This document shows, one piece after another, positions 49,552-58,794 of a stretch of 64,000 nucleotides of DNA (the first letter of the stretch is position 1; each line of letters starts with the position of its first letter). The stretch covers positions 62,001 through 126,000 of the forward strand of contig NZ_AP027081.1 of assembly GCF_030295425.1 (NCBI RefSeq), in the 5' to 3' direction. The position numbers and the translations under genes are program-made. The DNA is from Mesoterricola sediminis. Its GTDB lineage: Bacteria > Acidobacteriota > Holophagae > Holophagales > Holophagaceae. The notes under the pieces are model-generated. The model searched no databases, was not told the DNA's origin, and saw only the letters and a program-made list of their open reading frames with translations.

Positions 49552-50580
49552 ATGGACTGGATCCTCTGGATCGCCAGCAAGCACATTCTGGTCGTGCACG
49601 TGCCCATCGCCGCGGCGATCCTGGTGCCCCTGCCGATTCTGGCCGCGCAGCGCGGCGGGCGCGGCATCCGGCCCTGGTGGACCACCTGCCGCTACCTGAC
49701 GGGCGCTGGCTTGCTTGGTGCTCTGCTCGCCCTCGGCACGGGGTACGCCAAGGCGCGCTCCGGCGGCATCCTCGCCCCCGGCGCCTGGTTCGCCCCGGCG
49801 GACCCCGGGATCGGGTACCTCTTCCGCCTCCATGAGGCCGGTGGCGTGCTGGCCCTGGTCCTGGGCGCCGTCTGCCTCCGGGCCCTCTACCGCAAGCGCC
49901 AGGAGCACCAGGGCATCGGGGTTCCCGCCCTCCTGCTCGGCCTGCTCTGGTGCGCCGTGGCCCTCGTCAGCGCCTGGACCGGGTCCGTCCTCGCCGGGAA
50001 GCGGCCGCCCCACCGGTTCCTTCTGGCGCCGCCGGTCCTGAAGGCCGAGCCCAAGCCGGAGCCCCCCGCGCCGGCCCCCGCCCCGGCGCCCCGTCCCGCG
50101 GAGCCGGAAGCCCAGGCGCCCCTGCGGGTGCTCGACTACCTGAGCCTGAAGGCCCAGCACCCCGAACCCGTGAAATCCCCCGCCCACGGCAACCGCTGGA
50201 TCCGGGTCTGGGTGGACGCCGCCGGGGAGAAGGCCTACCAGGAGGGGACCCCCCTGCCGCCGGGTGCGATCGTCGTGCTGACCACCCAGGAGGACCGCTG
50301 GGGCCGCCCCGGGCCCGACGCCGGCCCCTTCTACGCCCTGGAGGGCGCCGCCGACGGCCGGACCCGCTTCACCTTCTACTGGCCCCAGGTGCCGGAGGCC
50401 CGCCGCGCCGAGCTGCAGGGCGAGGCCCGCGCCTACTGGCGGGACGGCGACCCCCGGCTGCAGGCCTGCAACGCCTGCCACGCCCAGGGCCTGGCGCCCC
50501 GCAAGGACCGGAGCCGCTTCGGCGTGCCCCGCAAGCCACGCCCCGAGGGCGCCGCCGTCCAGGCCCCCGCGGTCCGGTAG
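49552..50580 (+). CDS. Membrane protein with P460-like c-type cytochrome domain
   Basis: The 342-residue protein has four membrane segments in the first 155 residues, of the DUF2231-like pattern. A Pro/Ala-rich linker (about 165-195) leads to a periplasmic domain (about 200-342). That domain has a single heme c motif CNACH (306-310) near the C-terminus and WIRVWVDA and FYALEG strands resembling cytochrome P460. P460 proteins oxidise hydroxylamine or bind NO, but the cross-linking Lys cannot be identified here. The ATG at 49552 is chosen because it opens directly into the first membrane helix. The role is probably respiratory electron transfer or nitrosative stress defence. Confidence 0.75.
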   Translation: MDWILWIASKHILVVHVPIAAAILVPLPILAAQRGGRGIRPWWTTCRYLTGAGLLGALLALGTGYAKARSGGILAPGAWFAPADPGIGYLFRLHEAGGVLALVLGAVCLRALYRKRQEHQGIGVPALLLGLLWCAVALVSAWTGSVLAGKRPPHRFLLAPPVLKAEPKPEPPAPAPAPAPRPAEPEAQAPLRVLDYLSLKAQHPEPVKSPAHGNRWIRVWVDAAGEKAYQEGTPLPPGAIVVLTTQEDRWGRPGPDAGPFYALEGAADGRTRFTFYWPQVPEARRAELQGEARAYWRDGDPRLQACNACHAQGLAPRKDRSRFGVPRKPRPEGAAVQAPAVR

Positions 50581-51969
50581 TCACTCCCCCGCGCGGAAGG
50601 TCACCCAGGGTTGGGTGGGTCGGCTGGGGAGGGTGTCGCCCAGCCAATCGAACTGGGGATGCTCGGCCAGGAAGCGGGGGGCGTCGAAGGGCCGTCCGCA
50701 CGCGGCGCCGAAGCGCCCCGCGAAGCTCATGCGCAGGGCCAGGGCCGTGTCCACGACCTTGGCGTCCGTGGTGCCGGAGGGTTCGAAGGGCACGTCGCCG
50801 GGGGTCTCGGCTTCCAGCTCGAAGTGGGCGCAGAGGGTCCTGCCGCCGGGCCGTTCCGCGTTCCGGGCCACGTCCCGGTGATCCGCCTCGAAGGCCTTGG
50901 CGGCCTCCAGATCGATGCGGCCCCGGTGGGCGGCCAGGAGCTCCCGCCAGCGGACGCGGCGGGCCACCTTCGACGTGGTGATGTCCGTGTCCCGGGTCGT
51001 GGTCTCCAGCCGGAGGATGCGCGGGTCCTCGGCGATGTTGGACCCGGAGAACCAGCCGTCCGTCTTGGTCTCGAAGCCCACGTAGCGGAGCCCGAGCTCG
51101 AGCCGGGCGATGACCTTGCGCCTCACGTCGCCCAGGAGCCACGCGTTGGCGTAGCCCCCGTTGTTCCCCGCGCGCATGAGGGCGCACCAGGCCTCGATGC
51201 CGTCGGCGCGCTGGGTGGCGGTCCGCATGCGGGAGAATTCGGGGGCGCCCCCGGGGGCGTAGGGCTGGAAGTCGCCGATCGTCGTTTCGGTGCCCACGAG
51301 GCCGGCGTCCGTCACGAAGAAGTCGGTGCCGCTGTGGATCCAGCCCGGGACGCCCTGCATGAGGATCCGGTGCCCGCGGTCGGGCTGGAGGTCGATGACG
51401 ACGTTGGTGAGCGGCTCCTGGTAGCTGCTCATGTTGTTGTGGCCCATGACGACGCCGCCGTCCTTCGTCCAGGACCCCACGGCGATGAAGGCGCTGCAGG
51501 ATTCCCGCACCTTGTGCGGGGCCACGGGCTCGTTGCGGATCCGGGCCAGCTCCACGGGCCACCAGTAGCCGCTGAGCTCGGTGGATCCGTTGTAGCAGAC
51601 CAGCTCGTCGCGGGTCGTGGCGACGCCGGCGGCCCGCAGGCCCTCCGCCATGCCCTCCAGCTCCTCCAGGAGTTCGGGGTCGACCCCCGGGACGAAGAAG
51701 CCCTGGGCCTTCTCCAGGAGCGAGGCCCAGGTGGTCCCCGTCTGGAACGTCCAGGAAAGGCGGATGGCCTTCAGGCCGCGGTCGATCTCCCTGGCCAGGA
51801 GCCACCCGTGCTGGAGGCCCCGCGCCCGCGCGGAGCCTTCCAGGTGCAGGAAGATCCAGCCGGCCTTCTCCTTGCGGTAGCCCTTTCGGACGAGGGCCTC
51901 CTGCTCGGGGCTGAGGCCGGCGAAGGCCGGCAGGACCGCCAGGAGGAGGGCGAGACCGCGAGGACGCAT
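50581..51969 (-). CDS. Secreted C45-family/phospholipase B-like hydrolase
   Basis: A signal peptide (about residues 1-17) precedes an Ntn-hydrolase domain. The likely nucleophile is Cys158 in ESCSAFIAVG, followed by KDGGVVMGHNNMSSY, which is typical of C45 (acyl-CoA:6-APA acyltransferase-like) and phospholipase B-like proteins. Such enzymes self-cleave before the Cys and hydrolyse amides. The N-terminal 60 residues carry HGWLLAREI, also seen in the family. GGAGC before the ATG at 51969 decides the start. Substrate unknown. Confidence 0.78.
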   Translation of the reverse strand: MRPRGLALLLAVLPAFAGLSPEQEALVRKGYRKEKAGWIFLHLEGSARARGLQHGWLLAREIDRGLKAIRLSWTFQTGTTWASLLEKAQGFFVPGVDPELLEELEGMAEGLRAAGVATTRDELVCYNGSTELSGYWWPVELARIRNEPVAPHKVRESCSAFIAVGSWTKDGGVVMGHNNMSSYQEPLTNVVIDLQPDRGHRILMQGVPGWIHSGTDFFVTDAGLVGTETTIGDFQPYAPGGAPEFSRMRTATQRADGIEAWCALMRAGNNGGYANAWLLGDVRRKVIARLELGLRYVGFETKTDGWFSGSNIAEDPRILRLETTTRDTDITTSKVARRVRWRELLAAHRGRIDLEAAKAFEADHRDVARNAERPGGRTLCAHFELEAETPGDVPFEPSGTTDAKVVDTALALRMSFAGRFGAACGRPFDAPRFLAEHPQFDWLGDTLPSRPTQPWVTFRAGE

Positions 51970-52030
51970 GGCAGCTCCGGGGGACGGGGGTGGTGAGCAG
52001 GATACCACCGCCCCCCGGGGCCGCCGCGCC

Positions 52031-53077
52031 TCAGCGGGTCTCCTTGTAGCGCGCGAGGTTCTTCCGGATGAGGGCGAGGTTCGCCGGCGTGGCGTGGGTG
52101 TCCTTGAGGGCCGCGGCCAGGGCCTCCTCCCCGATGCGGGCGGCCTCCTGCCGGTCGCCGCCGTTGAAGTAGAGCTCGGCCTTCATGGCGGTGAACATGA
52201 AGTTGGCCTGGCCGCGCTGCTCGGCCTCGGCCACCAGGGTCCGGCCGAAGGCGTAGGCCTCCGGGGACAGGTCGGTCTGGACGGCCATCGCGGCGATCAT
52301 CATCCAGTAGGCGCCGGGCTCGTGGCCGGACTCCTCCAGGATCTCGCGGGAGACCTTCCGGCCCAGCTCCAGGTCGGCGTGGTAGAGGGCGACGAGGCGC
52401 TGGTACGTGAGGGGGTGCTTGAGGGCGGGGCGCTTCTCCACGGCCGCGTCGATCACGCGGATGGCCCGCGGATAGTCCTTGGCGGCCATGGCCTCCTCGA
52501 TGGGGCGGGTGATCTCGAGCTCCGTCTCGCGCCGGGTGCGGGCCGCGGCCAGGTCATAGGTGCCGGCGAGGGTCTCCTTGAGGACGCCCTCGAGGGCGGA
52601 GGGGTGGCCGATCCACGCGACCCGGCCCTCCCGGTCCACCAGGAAGCTGCAGGGGATGCCGGCCTCGGAGGCGGCCTTCATCCAGGCGTCGGCGATGCGC
52701 CCGTCGGGACCGTCCGCGGCCACGCGGTAGCCCATCTTCGGGCCCTGGGCCTTCACGAACCTGGCGACCTTGGGGAGGGCGTCGGCGGTGCCGCCCTTGG
52801 CGTTCTCCCAGATGTCGATGCCGATGACGTCCACCTTGCCCTTGTAGGCGCGGGCGAGCTCGGTGAGGTGGGGGATGTTCTCCCGGCAGGGGCCGCACCA
52901 GGTCGCCCAGAACTCCACCACGTAGAGGTGGCCCTTCTCGAAGGCCCGGACGGGGTTCCCCTTCAGCCACCGCGCGGAAGCGATGGAGGGGGCGGGGTCG
53001 CCCAGCCGCAGGTACGAGGGGGGGGTCGCGGCCGAGAGGAGGGCGCCGGCCAGGGCGATGCCGAATGCAAGCTTCAT
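52031..53077 (-). CDS. TlpA-like periplasmic thiol-disulfide protein with helical C-terminus
   Basis: A signal peptide (about residues 1-17) is followed by a thioredoxin-fold domain (about 25-165) with WCGPC (Cys61 and Cys64), a cis-Pro segment GIPCSFLV, and a helical TPR-like region (about 190-345). The WCGPC motif is that of TlpA/ResA reductases. The C-terminal helices may bind a partner. It precedes the C45-like gene on the same strand (61-bp gap), so the two may be co-transcribed. Confidence 0.85.
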   Translation of the reverse strand: MKLAFGIALAGALLSAATPPSYLRLGDPAPSIASARWLKGNPVRAFEKGHLYVVEFWATWCGPCRENIPHLTELARAYKGKVDVIGIDIWENAKGGTADALPKVARFVKAQGPKMGYRVAADGPDGRIADAWMKAASEAGIPCSFLVDREGRVAWIGHPSALEGVLKETLAGTYDLAAARTRRETELEITRPIEEAMAAKDYPRAIRVIDAAVEKRPALKHPLTYQRLVALYHADLELGRKVSREILEESGHEPGAYWMMIAAMAVQTDLSPEAYAFGRTLVAEAEQRGQANFMFTAMKAELYFNGGDRQEAARIGEEALAAALKDTHATPANLALIRKNLARYKETR

Positions 53078-53271
53078 GAGCTGCTCCTAGGGAAGTGGAC
53101 GTCGGGCCCGGGCGCCCCGGCCTGGGGTCCGGGGGGGGCGACAGGGTCAGGATCGGGTGCGCGCCCGGGGGTGACCAGTCAATTGTGGAAAGGGTTGCGG
53201 CCGGTTTTAACGGAGGGGGCGGGTGCGTGCGGATCCGCTCCGGCCGCAGGTTCTGGCGGAACGGGAAGCCG

Positions 53272-54876
53272 TCATCGCCGGAAGGAGGAGGCGTCCCCGG
53301 AGCGGGCCTGGCCGGGGAGTTCGAGCACCGCCGAGAAGCCCGTCCCGTCCTCCGCGGCCTCGAAGCGGAGGCCCCAGCCCTCGTGGAGGGCCATGCGCCG
53401 CAGCAGGGCCAGGCCCATGCCGTGCCCGGGGGCGGAGGGCCCGGAGTCCGCGCCGGCTTCGGGGAGGGCCGAGAGGCGCGCCGGGGGGATGCCCGGGCCC
53501 GCGTCCCGCACCTCCACCTCCACCAGGCGCCGGCGGCGCCGGACGCGCACGGAGACGGCCCCGCGTCCGTGGACGAGGGCGTTCTCCAGGAGGGTGTTCA
53601 GGGCCGCCTCCAGGGCGCGGCGGGGCGCGCGGAAGGCGATGGGCTCGGCCTCCAGGGCCAGGGTCCGGCCCTCCTCCGCGAAGATGGGCACCATGGGCTC
53701 AAGCAAACGAGCAAAGGTGCCCGCGTCCACCGGATCCGCGGGGGGCGGTTCCGATTTCGGCTTCACGCCCTCGAGGCCCGCCTCGATGACCTTCACGAGG
53801 GTGTCCACCTCGTCGCCGATCCGGGCGACCTGGCCGTCCTGGATGTCCCGGGGCAGGTTGGCGTTGCGGATGGTGTCGCAGCGCAGCTTGAGGATGGTGA
53901 GGGGGGTCTTGAGGCTGTGGGCGAGGAAGGCGAGCTTGTCGGCGCGGAGGCGGTCCCGCCGCGCGGCCAGGAGCTGGGCCAGGCAGCCCAGGCCCAGGAG
54001 TCCCACGAAGCCGGCGTAGCCGGCCCAGGCCTGGCTGCGCCAGGCCCGGATCGCGCGGACGGCGCGGTGGGCCTGGGCGTCGGTCCCCCACAGGCCCACG
54101 ACCCAGGGCTCGCCGAAGGCGAGGCTCAGGTCCGGGAAGACGATGGAGAAGGTGGGCCGAGTCGCCCGGTCGGACAGCGCGTCGCCGGACAGGGGCCGCC
54201 CCTGGGCGTTCATGCGCCCCGCGGCGGGGTCCCGGTCGTACCGGGTGAGGGCGAACCGGGCAGGGGACCCCACGCCGCTGAACCGCTCGAGGAAGCGCTC
54301 CGCCGTCCGGGAGGAGGGGGCCCACACCTTGAACTCCCACCAGGGGCCGACGGCGAGGGCGAGGGTGGCCTCCTGGAGGGCCCGGGGGTTGTCCGCCACG
54401 GCGGGAATCCAGGTGGACCGCCCCGCGGCCTGGGCCTGGCCGGCCCACTGCGCCAGGCGCGCGGCGGAGGCCGCCTCCGCCGGGACGGGGGGGCGCAGCC
54501 GGAGGCCGTCCCGGAGCCAGACCGCGCCGGTGGCGGGGTCCACCAGGGCGGCCAGGAGGGGGTCGTCCTCCAGGCGGGACCGCAGCGGGGCCTCGTCACC
54601 GGACCGGAAGGCCGGGATGGGCCGCGCCTGGGTCCAGTCCTGGACCACCGCCTTGCCGGTCTCGTGGGCCTGCTCTTCCCAGGCCCGGAGCATCCCGTTC
54701 ACCCGGTGGGTGACGTAGAAGCGGGGCAGGAAGGCGGCCAGGAGGGAGACGAGGCCCCAGAGGCCCAGGAGGGCCGGACCGGAAAGGGCCTTGGCCGGCA
54801 TCCGCAGCCGGCGCACCCGCCAGGGGAACCGGCGGATGCGGGGGCTGCAGACCCGGGTGGACGGCATGGGGGGCAT
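53272..54876 (-). CDS. Sensor histidine kinase
   Basis: The 534-residue protein has two membrane segments (about residues 35-55 and 285-308) enclosing a periplasmic sensor of about 230 residues, then the kinase core. The H box is FLAHSLKTPLTILK with His320. The N box is NTLLENALVHG, G1 is DAGPGIP and G2 is GHGMGLAL. The adjacent receptor gene ends 9 bp before this start, so receptor and kinase form an operon; the response regulator is divergent. The start is uncertain: Met codons at 54876 and 54867 both lack a clear ribosome site. Confidence 0.85.
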   Translation of the reverse strand: MPPMPSTRVCSPRIRRFPWRVRRLRMPAKALSGPALLGLWGLVSLLAAFLPRFYVTHRVNGMLRAWEEQAHETGKAVVQDWTQARPIPAFRSGDEAPLRSRLEDDPLLAALVDPATGAVWLRDGLRLRPPVPAEAASAARLAQWAGQAQAAGRSTWIPAVADNPRALQEATLALAVGPWWEFKVWAPSSRTAERFLERFSGVGSPARFALTRYDRDPAAGRMNAQGRPLSGDALSDRATRPTFSIVFPDLSLAFGEPWVVGLWGTDAQAHRAVRAIRAWRSQAWAGYAGFVGLLGLGCLAQLLAARRDRLRADKLAFLAHSLKTPLTILKLRCDTIRNANLPRDIQDGQVARIGDEVDTLVKVIEAGLEGVKPKSEPPPADPVDAGTFARLLEPMVPIFAEEGRTLALEAEPIAFRAPRRALEAALNTLLENALVHGRGAVSVRVRRRRRLVEVEVRDAGPGIPPARLSALPEAGADSGPSAPGHGMGLALLRRMALHEGWGLRFEAAEDGTGFSAVLELPGQARSGDASSFRR

Positions 54877-54885
54877 TCTACCGCG

Positions 54886-57816
54886 CTAGAACTTGAGGCC
54901 GGTGATGAGCTGGACCATGCGCGGGAACATGTTGCCCTGGCCCAGGCCGTAGGTGCGGGAGGGGTTGAACTGGTTGGAGGGCGTGGTCCCGTCCACGGGC
55001 GGCGGCGGATAGAGCTGGCCCACCTGGCCCTGGTAGACGACGGTGCCGCTCGTGTCCCGGGTCATGGGGCGCACCCGGTTGAACACGTTGATGATGTTGA
55101 CGCGGACGTAGAAGCGGACCTTGCCGGCGAGGGCCTGGTCGTAGCCGGTCTGGAGGTCCATGGTCCAGACCTCGGGCTGGCGCACCACGCCCAGCTCCGG
55201 GAAGTAGCGCGTGTAGGCGGAGGCGTAGCCCTGGTCCATCAGGCTGGCGGGGACGTTCGCCATGGCGCTGCGGAAGGCGACGGCCGCGCCGGACTTGTAG
55301 GTGCCCACGAGGCCCACGTTCAGGGTGCCGGAACCGAAGGTGTGACGGTAGCTGGCGTCCGCGTTGACCATCAGGGGGACGTCGAGGCCCGGGGCGGGGC
55401 CCATGGGGTTCAGCTGGCCGCTCGGGATGTTCCCGGCGCCGAAGTCGTTGGCCTGGGAGGCGGCGCCGCCGAGGTTCACGCCGGCGTTCTCGAAGGTGCG
55501 GCTCCAGGTGGCGTTCCCGCCGACGGTGAAGGCGTCGCCGATGCGCTGCCGGTAGGTCATCTCGAGGCCGTAGTAGTCCTGGCGGGCGTTGGGATCGTTC
55601 TTGATGACGATGCGGGCCTTGCCGGGGGCCATGCCGTTGCCGATCCAGAAGTCGTCCAGGAACTGGTCGTTCCAGCGGCGGATCAGGGTCGCGGAGAAGG
55701 AGCGGGTCGTGCCGGTCCAGGTGTAGCCGAGGGTGACTTCCCGGGTCCGGGGGGCCTTGATGTCCGGATCCACGAAGATGTTCCGGTCGGTCAGGGGGTC
55801 GGAGACGTAGTTGGGATGATCGATGCCGGTCTGGCCCTGGCGGTTGCCCCAGGCGTTCCAGTTGATGGAGCCGTCGGCCAGGAGGGCGTCGGCGCCGGTC
55901 CCCTGGCGGGCGCCGCCCGTGCCCACGTAGACGTACTGGCGGGTGATGGGGGAGGAGGTGACCGTGGCGGAGGCCAGGTTGCCCTGGTTGATCATGCCGG
56001 AGTACTCGGCGAAGCCCACGGAGACGACGTGCTTCTTGTCGCCGGTGACGTCGTAGCTGGCGCTGAGGCGGGGCGTGACCGCCTTGAAGTCGTAGCTGAT
56101 GCCCTCGGGGCTGGTGGAGGCCTTGTACTGGTCGAAGCGGAAGCCCAGGTTGAAGGACCAGTGGGCGTTCAGGGCCCAGGCGTCGTTGATGTAGAGGCTG
56201 TTGACCTTGGAGTCGGCCTCCCCGTGGGTCGGGAAGTAGTGCTGCAGCACCGTGTCCTGGGCGCTCAGGGGCGTGAGGATGCGGTTCGCGAGGTCGTAGG
56301 TCGTGGCGCCGTCGGCGTACCCACGGAACTCGATGGAGTAGTTGGAGGGCGTCGGCGAGGCGGCGCCGGTGCGGTTGTAGTGGTAGAACTGGAAGCCGCC
56401 TTCCACGTTGTGGGTGCCGTTCGCCTCCACGACCCAGACGAGGTTGGCCGCGCCGGTGCGGGTGTGGCTCTCGGCCTTGTCGTCGGAGCCGTAGCCGTTG
56501 TCGAGGACGTCGCTGGACTCCAGCTCCTTCCAGGTGACGACGTTCTTGCCCCCGGTGGGGCCCGTGCCGGGGCCGCCGCTGCTGGAGAAGGCGTCGTTGT
56601 ACTTCACGTCCAGGGCCAGGGACGGCGAGAGCTGGGCCACGTAGCCCAGGGACCAGTAGCCCTTCCTGCTCTTGGTGAGGCCGCTGAGGGCGGCGACGGT
56701 GGCGGAGTTGCCGCTGGAGATGCCGTTCTCGTCCCGGCTGTTGGCCTCGTTGAGCTCGGCGGTGAGGCGCTGGGCGCCGTTGATCTGCCAGTCGACCTTC
56801 GCGTCCAGGAGGTAGGCGTCGCGGACGACGGTGTAGGGCACCTTGGGGCCGATGGAGTTGGTGGTCTGGGAGACCATCCGCGTCTCGGGGCTGTTGGTCT
56901 GGTAGGCCAGCGCGAAGAAGAGGCGGTCCTTGATGATGGGGCCGAGGAGGGTGTAGCTCTGGGTGATGCTGTGCTTGTCCTGGACGGGGGGCCAGGTGAT
57001 GGGGAAGTGGTACAGGTTGGAATAGAAGTAGGCCACCTCCGGCATGCGGTACATGGAGTTCCACTTGTCGTTGGTGATCTCGAACCGGCTGGTCCCCGAC
57101 CAGGTGTTCGTGCCGCTCTTGGTGGTGACGTTGAGGACGCCGCCCGTGAAGCGGCCGTACTTGGCCGAGATGCCGCTGGTGAGGATCTGGACCTGGTCGA
57201 TGAAGTCGTTGTTCAGCGAGACGGCCTTGCCGCCGTAGTTGGCGTCGGAGGCCGAGACGCCGTCCACGACGTAGGCGTTGTGCTGGCTGTCGGTGCCGTG
57301 GATGGTGTCCATCACCGAGCCGGGGGCCCGGAACGTGGTCGCGTCGAGGCGGTTGGTGCCCATGTAGTAGATGGGCAGCTCCTCGATGCGGTCCATGGTC
57401 ATCACGAGGCCCGTGCGGGCGATGGTGGTGTCGATGGCCTCCATGCCGGCCTGGTCAGTCACCTCGACCACGACGCCGAGGGCGCCGAGCTTGACGTCCA
57501 TGCGGTTGGTCTGGTTCGCGACGACGACGAGGGTCGAGTCGAAGCCCGAGGTGCCCGGGGCGGAGACCTTGATCTGCACCCGGCCCGGCAGCAGCTGGCG
57601 GAAGCTGAACTCGCCCTGGGCGTTGGTCTTCTGCTCCTGGGCGCCGCGCGTGGTGACGGCCTGGACCCGGGCGCCGGCGATGAGCTTGCCGTCGGGGCCC
57701 TTGACGGTGCCGGTGATGTTCCCCACCGGGTTGCTCTGGCTCCAGAGGATGCCGGAGGAGGCTACGATCAGGGCGCAGAGGCGCCGGGAGTTCCAGATGG
57801 ATGGACGCACGGCCAT
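54886..57816 (-). CDS. Oar-like TonB-dependent receptor
   Basis: The 976-residue outer-membrane protein has a signal peptide (about 1-27), a carboxypeptidase-regulatory-like beta-sandwich (about 30-115, with TGTVKGPDGKLIAGARV), a plug domain (about 120-240, with AYVVDGVSASDANYGG) and a 22-strand barrel ending in Phe (GLKF). This layout is common in Acidobacteriota and Myxococcota (Oar type). No canonical TonB box was identified. The ligand is unknown; protein- or peptide-derived ligands are plausible given the secreted peptidases nearby. The ATG at 57816 is preferred; GGAGA precedes it. It is the first gene of an operon with the histidine kinase. Confidence 0.9.
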   Translation of the reverse strand: MAVRPSIWNSRRLCALIVASSGILWSQSNPVGNITGTVKGPDGKLIAGARVQAVTTRGAQEQKTNAQGEFSFRQLLPGRVQIKVSAPGTSGFDSTLVVVANQTNRMDVKLGALGVVVEVTDQAGMEAIDTTIARTGLVMTMDRIEELPIYYMGTNRLDATTFRAPGSVMDTIHGTDSQHNAYVVDGVSASDANYGGKAVSLNNDFIDQVQILTSGISAKYGRFTGGVLNVTTKSGTNTWSGTSRFEITNDKWNSMYRMPEVAYFYSNLYHFPITWPPVQDKHSITQSYTLLGPIIKDRLFFALAYQTNSPETRMVSQTTNSIGPKVPYTVVRDAYLLDAKVDWQINGAQRLTAELNEANSRDENGISSGNSATVAALSGLTKSRKGYWSLGYVAQLSPSLALDVKYNDAFSSSGGPGTGPTGGKNVVTWKELESSDVLDNGYGSDDKAESHTRTGAANLVWVVEANGTHNVEGGFQFYHYNRTGAASPTPSNYSIEFRGYADGATTYDLANRILTPLSAQDTVLQHYFPTHGEADSKVNSLYINDAWALNAHWSFNLGFRFDQYKASTSPEGISYDFKAVTPRLSASYDVTGDKKHVVSVGFAEYSGMINQGNLASATVTSSPITRQYVYVGTGGARQGTGADALLADGSINWNAWGNRQGQTGIDHPNYVSDPLTDRNIFVDPDIKAPRTREVTLGYTWTGTTRSFSATLIRRWNDQFLDDFWIGNGMAPGKARIVIKNDPNARQDYYGLEMTYRQRIGDAFTVGGNATWSRTFENAGVNLGGAASQANDFGAGNIPSGQLNPMGPAPGLDVPLMVNADASYRHTFGSGTLNVGLVGTYKSGAAVAFRSAMANVPASLMDQGYASAYTRYFPELGVVRQPEVWTMDLQTGYDQALAGKVRFYVRVNIINVFNRVRPMTRDTSGTVVYQGQVGQLYPPPPVDGTTPSNQFNPSRTYGLGQGNMFPRMVQLITGLKF

Positions 57817-58059
57817 TGGCGGATTCTCCAGAAAGGGGTATGGGACGTGGGTGGGACGTCCTTGATCCTTGACCCCCGGCGGCCTCCCGTCCAGTAAAGC
57901 CGGACAAAGGGAACGCCCCATTTTAACAGCCTCGTGATGCGTGGATAAACAAAGCGGGTTCATTAATTGCGATCAAAATTGAAGGGGGTCCGCGCGCGGG
58001 AAGCCGTGCCCTTCCAACTTCCCGCGACGGGGGCCCGGAGATGCCGTACCATCGCCCTC
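57817..58059. promoter_or_regulatory. Divergent control region between TonB receptor and response regulator
   Basis: The 243-bp gap has an unusually A/T-rich stretch (about 57918-57985) in an otherwise GC-rich context, as expected for divergent promoters. TTGTTT on the minus strand near 57950 with a TTAAAAT-type -10 about 20 bp further is a weak candidate for the receptor promoter. No clear direct-repeat binding site for an OmpR-type regulator was identified. Confidence 0.35.
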
Positions 58060-58779
58060 ATGGCCCCGAGAACGAACGCCTCCCCACGGATCCTCGTCAT
58101 CGAGGACGAGCCGGAGATCGCCGGCCTGGTGAAACTGAACCTGGCCGCGGCGGGCTTCGAGGTCGCGGTGGCCCCCGACGGCGCCGCGGGGCTCGTCATG
58201 CAGGAGCGCGAGCCCGCGGACCTGGTCGTCCTCGACCTCATGCTCCCCAAGGTGGGCGGCCTCGAGGTGCTCCACATCCTCCGCCGCCGGCGGAACCCCG
58301 TGCCCGTGCTGATCCTCACCGCGCGCAACGGCGACGAGGACCGCGTGAAGGGGCTGGCCATGGGCGCGGACGACTACCTGGGCAAGCCCTTCTCCGTGCT
58401 GGAGCTCATCGAGCGGGTCAAGGCGATCCTCCGCCGGACGCGGGGGGCCGCGGGGCAGCCCCGGGAGCTCCGGAGCGGGCCCTTCCGGATCAACCTGCCG
58501 CTCCTGAAGGCCTACCGGGGCCGCACGGATCTCGAGCTCACCCTGCGGGAGTTCCGGCTCCTGGAGGTGCTGGTCTCCAATCCTGGCCGGGTCAACAGCC
58601 GCCAGGAGCTCCTGAACATGGCCTGGGATCCCGACGGCAGGCCGATGCCCAAGACCGTGGACGTCCACATCGGCATGCTCCGGAAGAAGCTGGGGGAGAC
58701 GGAGCGCGCCCCGTACATCCAGACCCTCGAGCGCGAGGGCTACCGCTGGCTGCTGCCGGTGACGGCCGGCGAGGGCTGA
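58060..58779 (+). CDS. OmpR-family response regulator
   Basis: The 239-residue protein has a receiver domain (about 10-125, phosphorylation site Asp59 in VVLDLMLP, acidic pocket Glu15-Asp16) and a winged-helix DNA-binding domain (about 140-235, with LTLREFRLLEVLVSNPGRV and GYRW). It is divergent from the receptor and kinase operon and is most likely phosphorylated by that kinase. The ATG at 58060 starts a normal-length protein; an upstream in-frame ATG at 57967 would add 31 unlike residues. It converges on ftsK. Confidence 0.92.
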   Translation: MAPRTNASPRILVIEDEPEIAGLVKLNLAAAGFEVAVAPDGAAGLVMQEREPADLVVLDLMLPKVGGLEVLHILRRRRNPVPVLILTARNGDEDRVKGLAMGADDYLGKPFSVLELIERVKAILRRTRGAAGQPRELRSGPFRINLPLLKAYRGRTDLELTLREFRLLEVLVSNPGRVNSRQELLNMAWDPDGRPMPKTVDVHIGMLRKKLGETERAPYIQTLEREGYRWLLPVTAGEG

Positions 58780-58794
58780 GCCCGGGGGCCGGCC

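Noticed and set aside
53095-57897. Very long open frame on the plus strand (about 1600 codons)
   Set aside because: It is antisense to the histidine kinase and TonB receptor genes, which have clear families. Its translation is Gly/Val/Ala/Asp/Leu-rich low-complexity sequence typical of the mirror frame of GC-rich genes.
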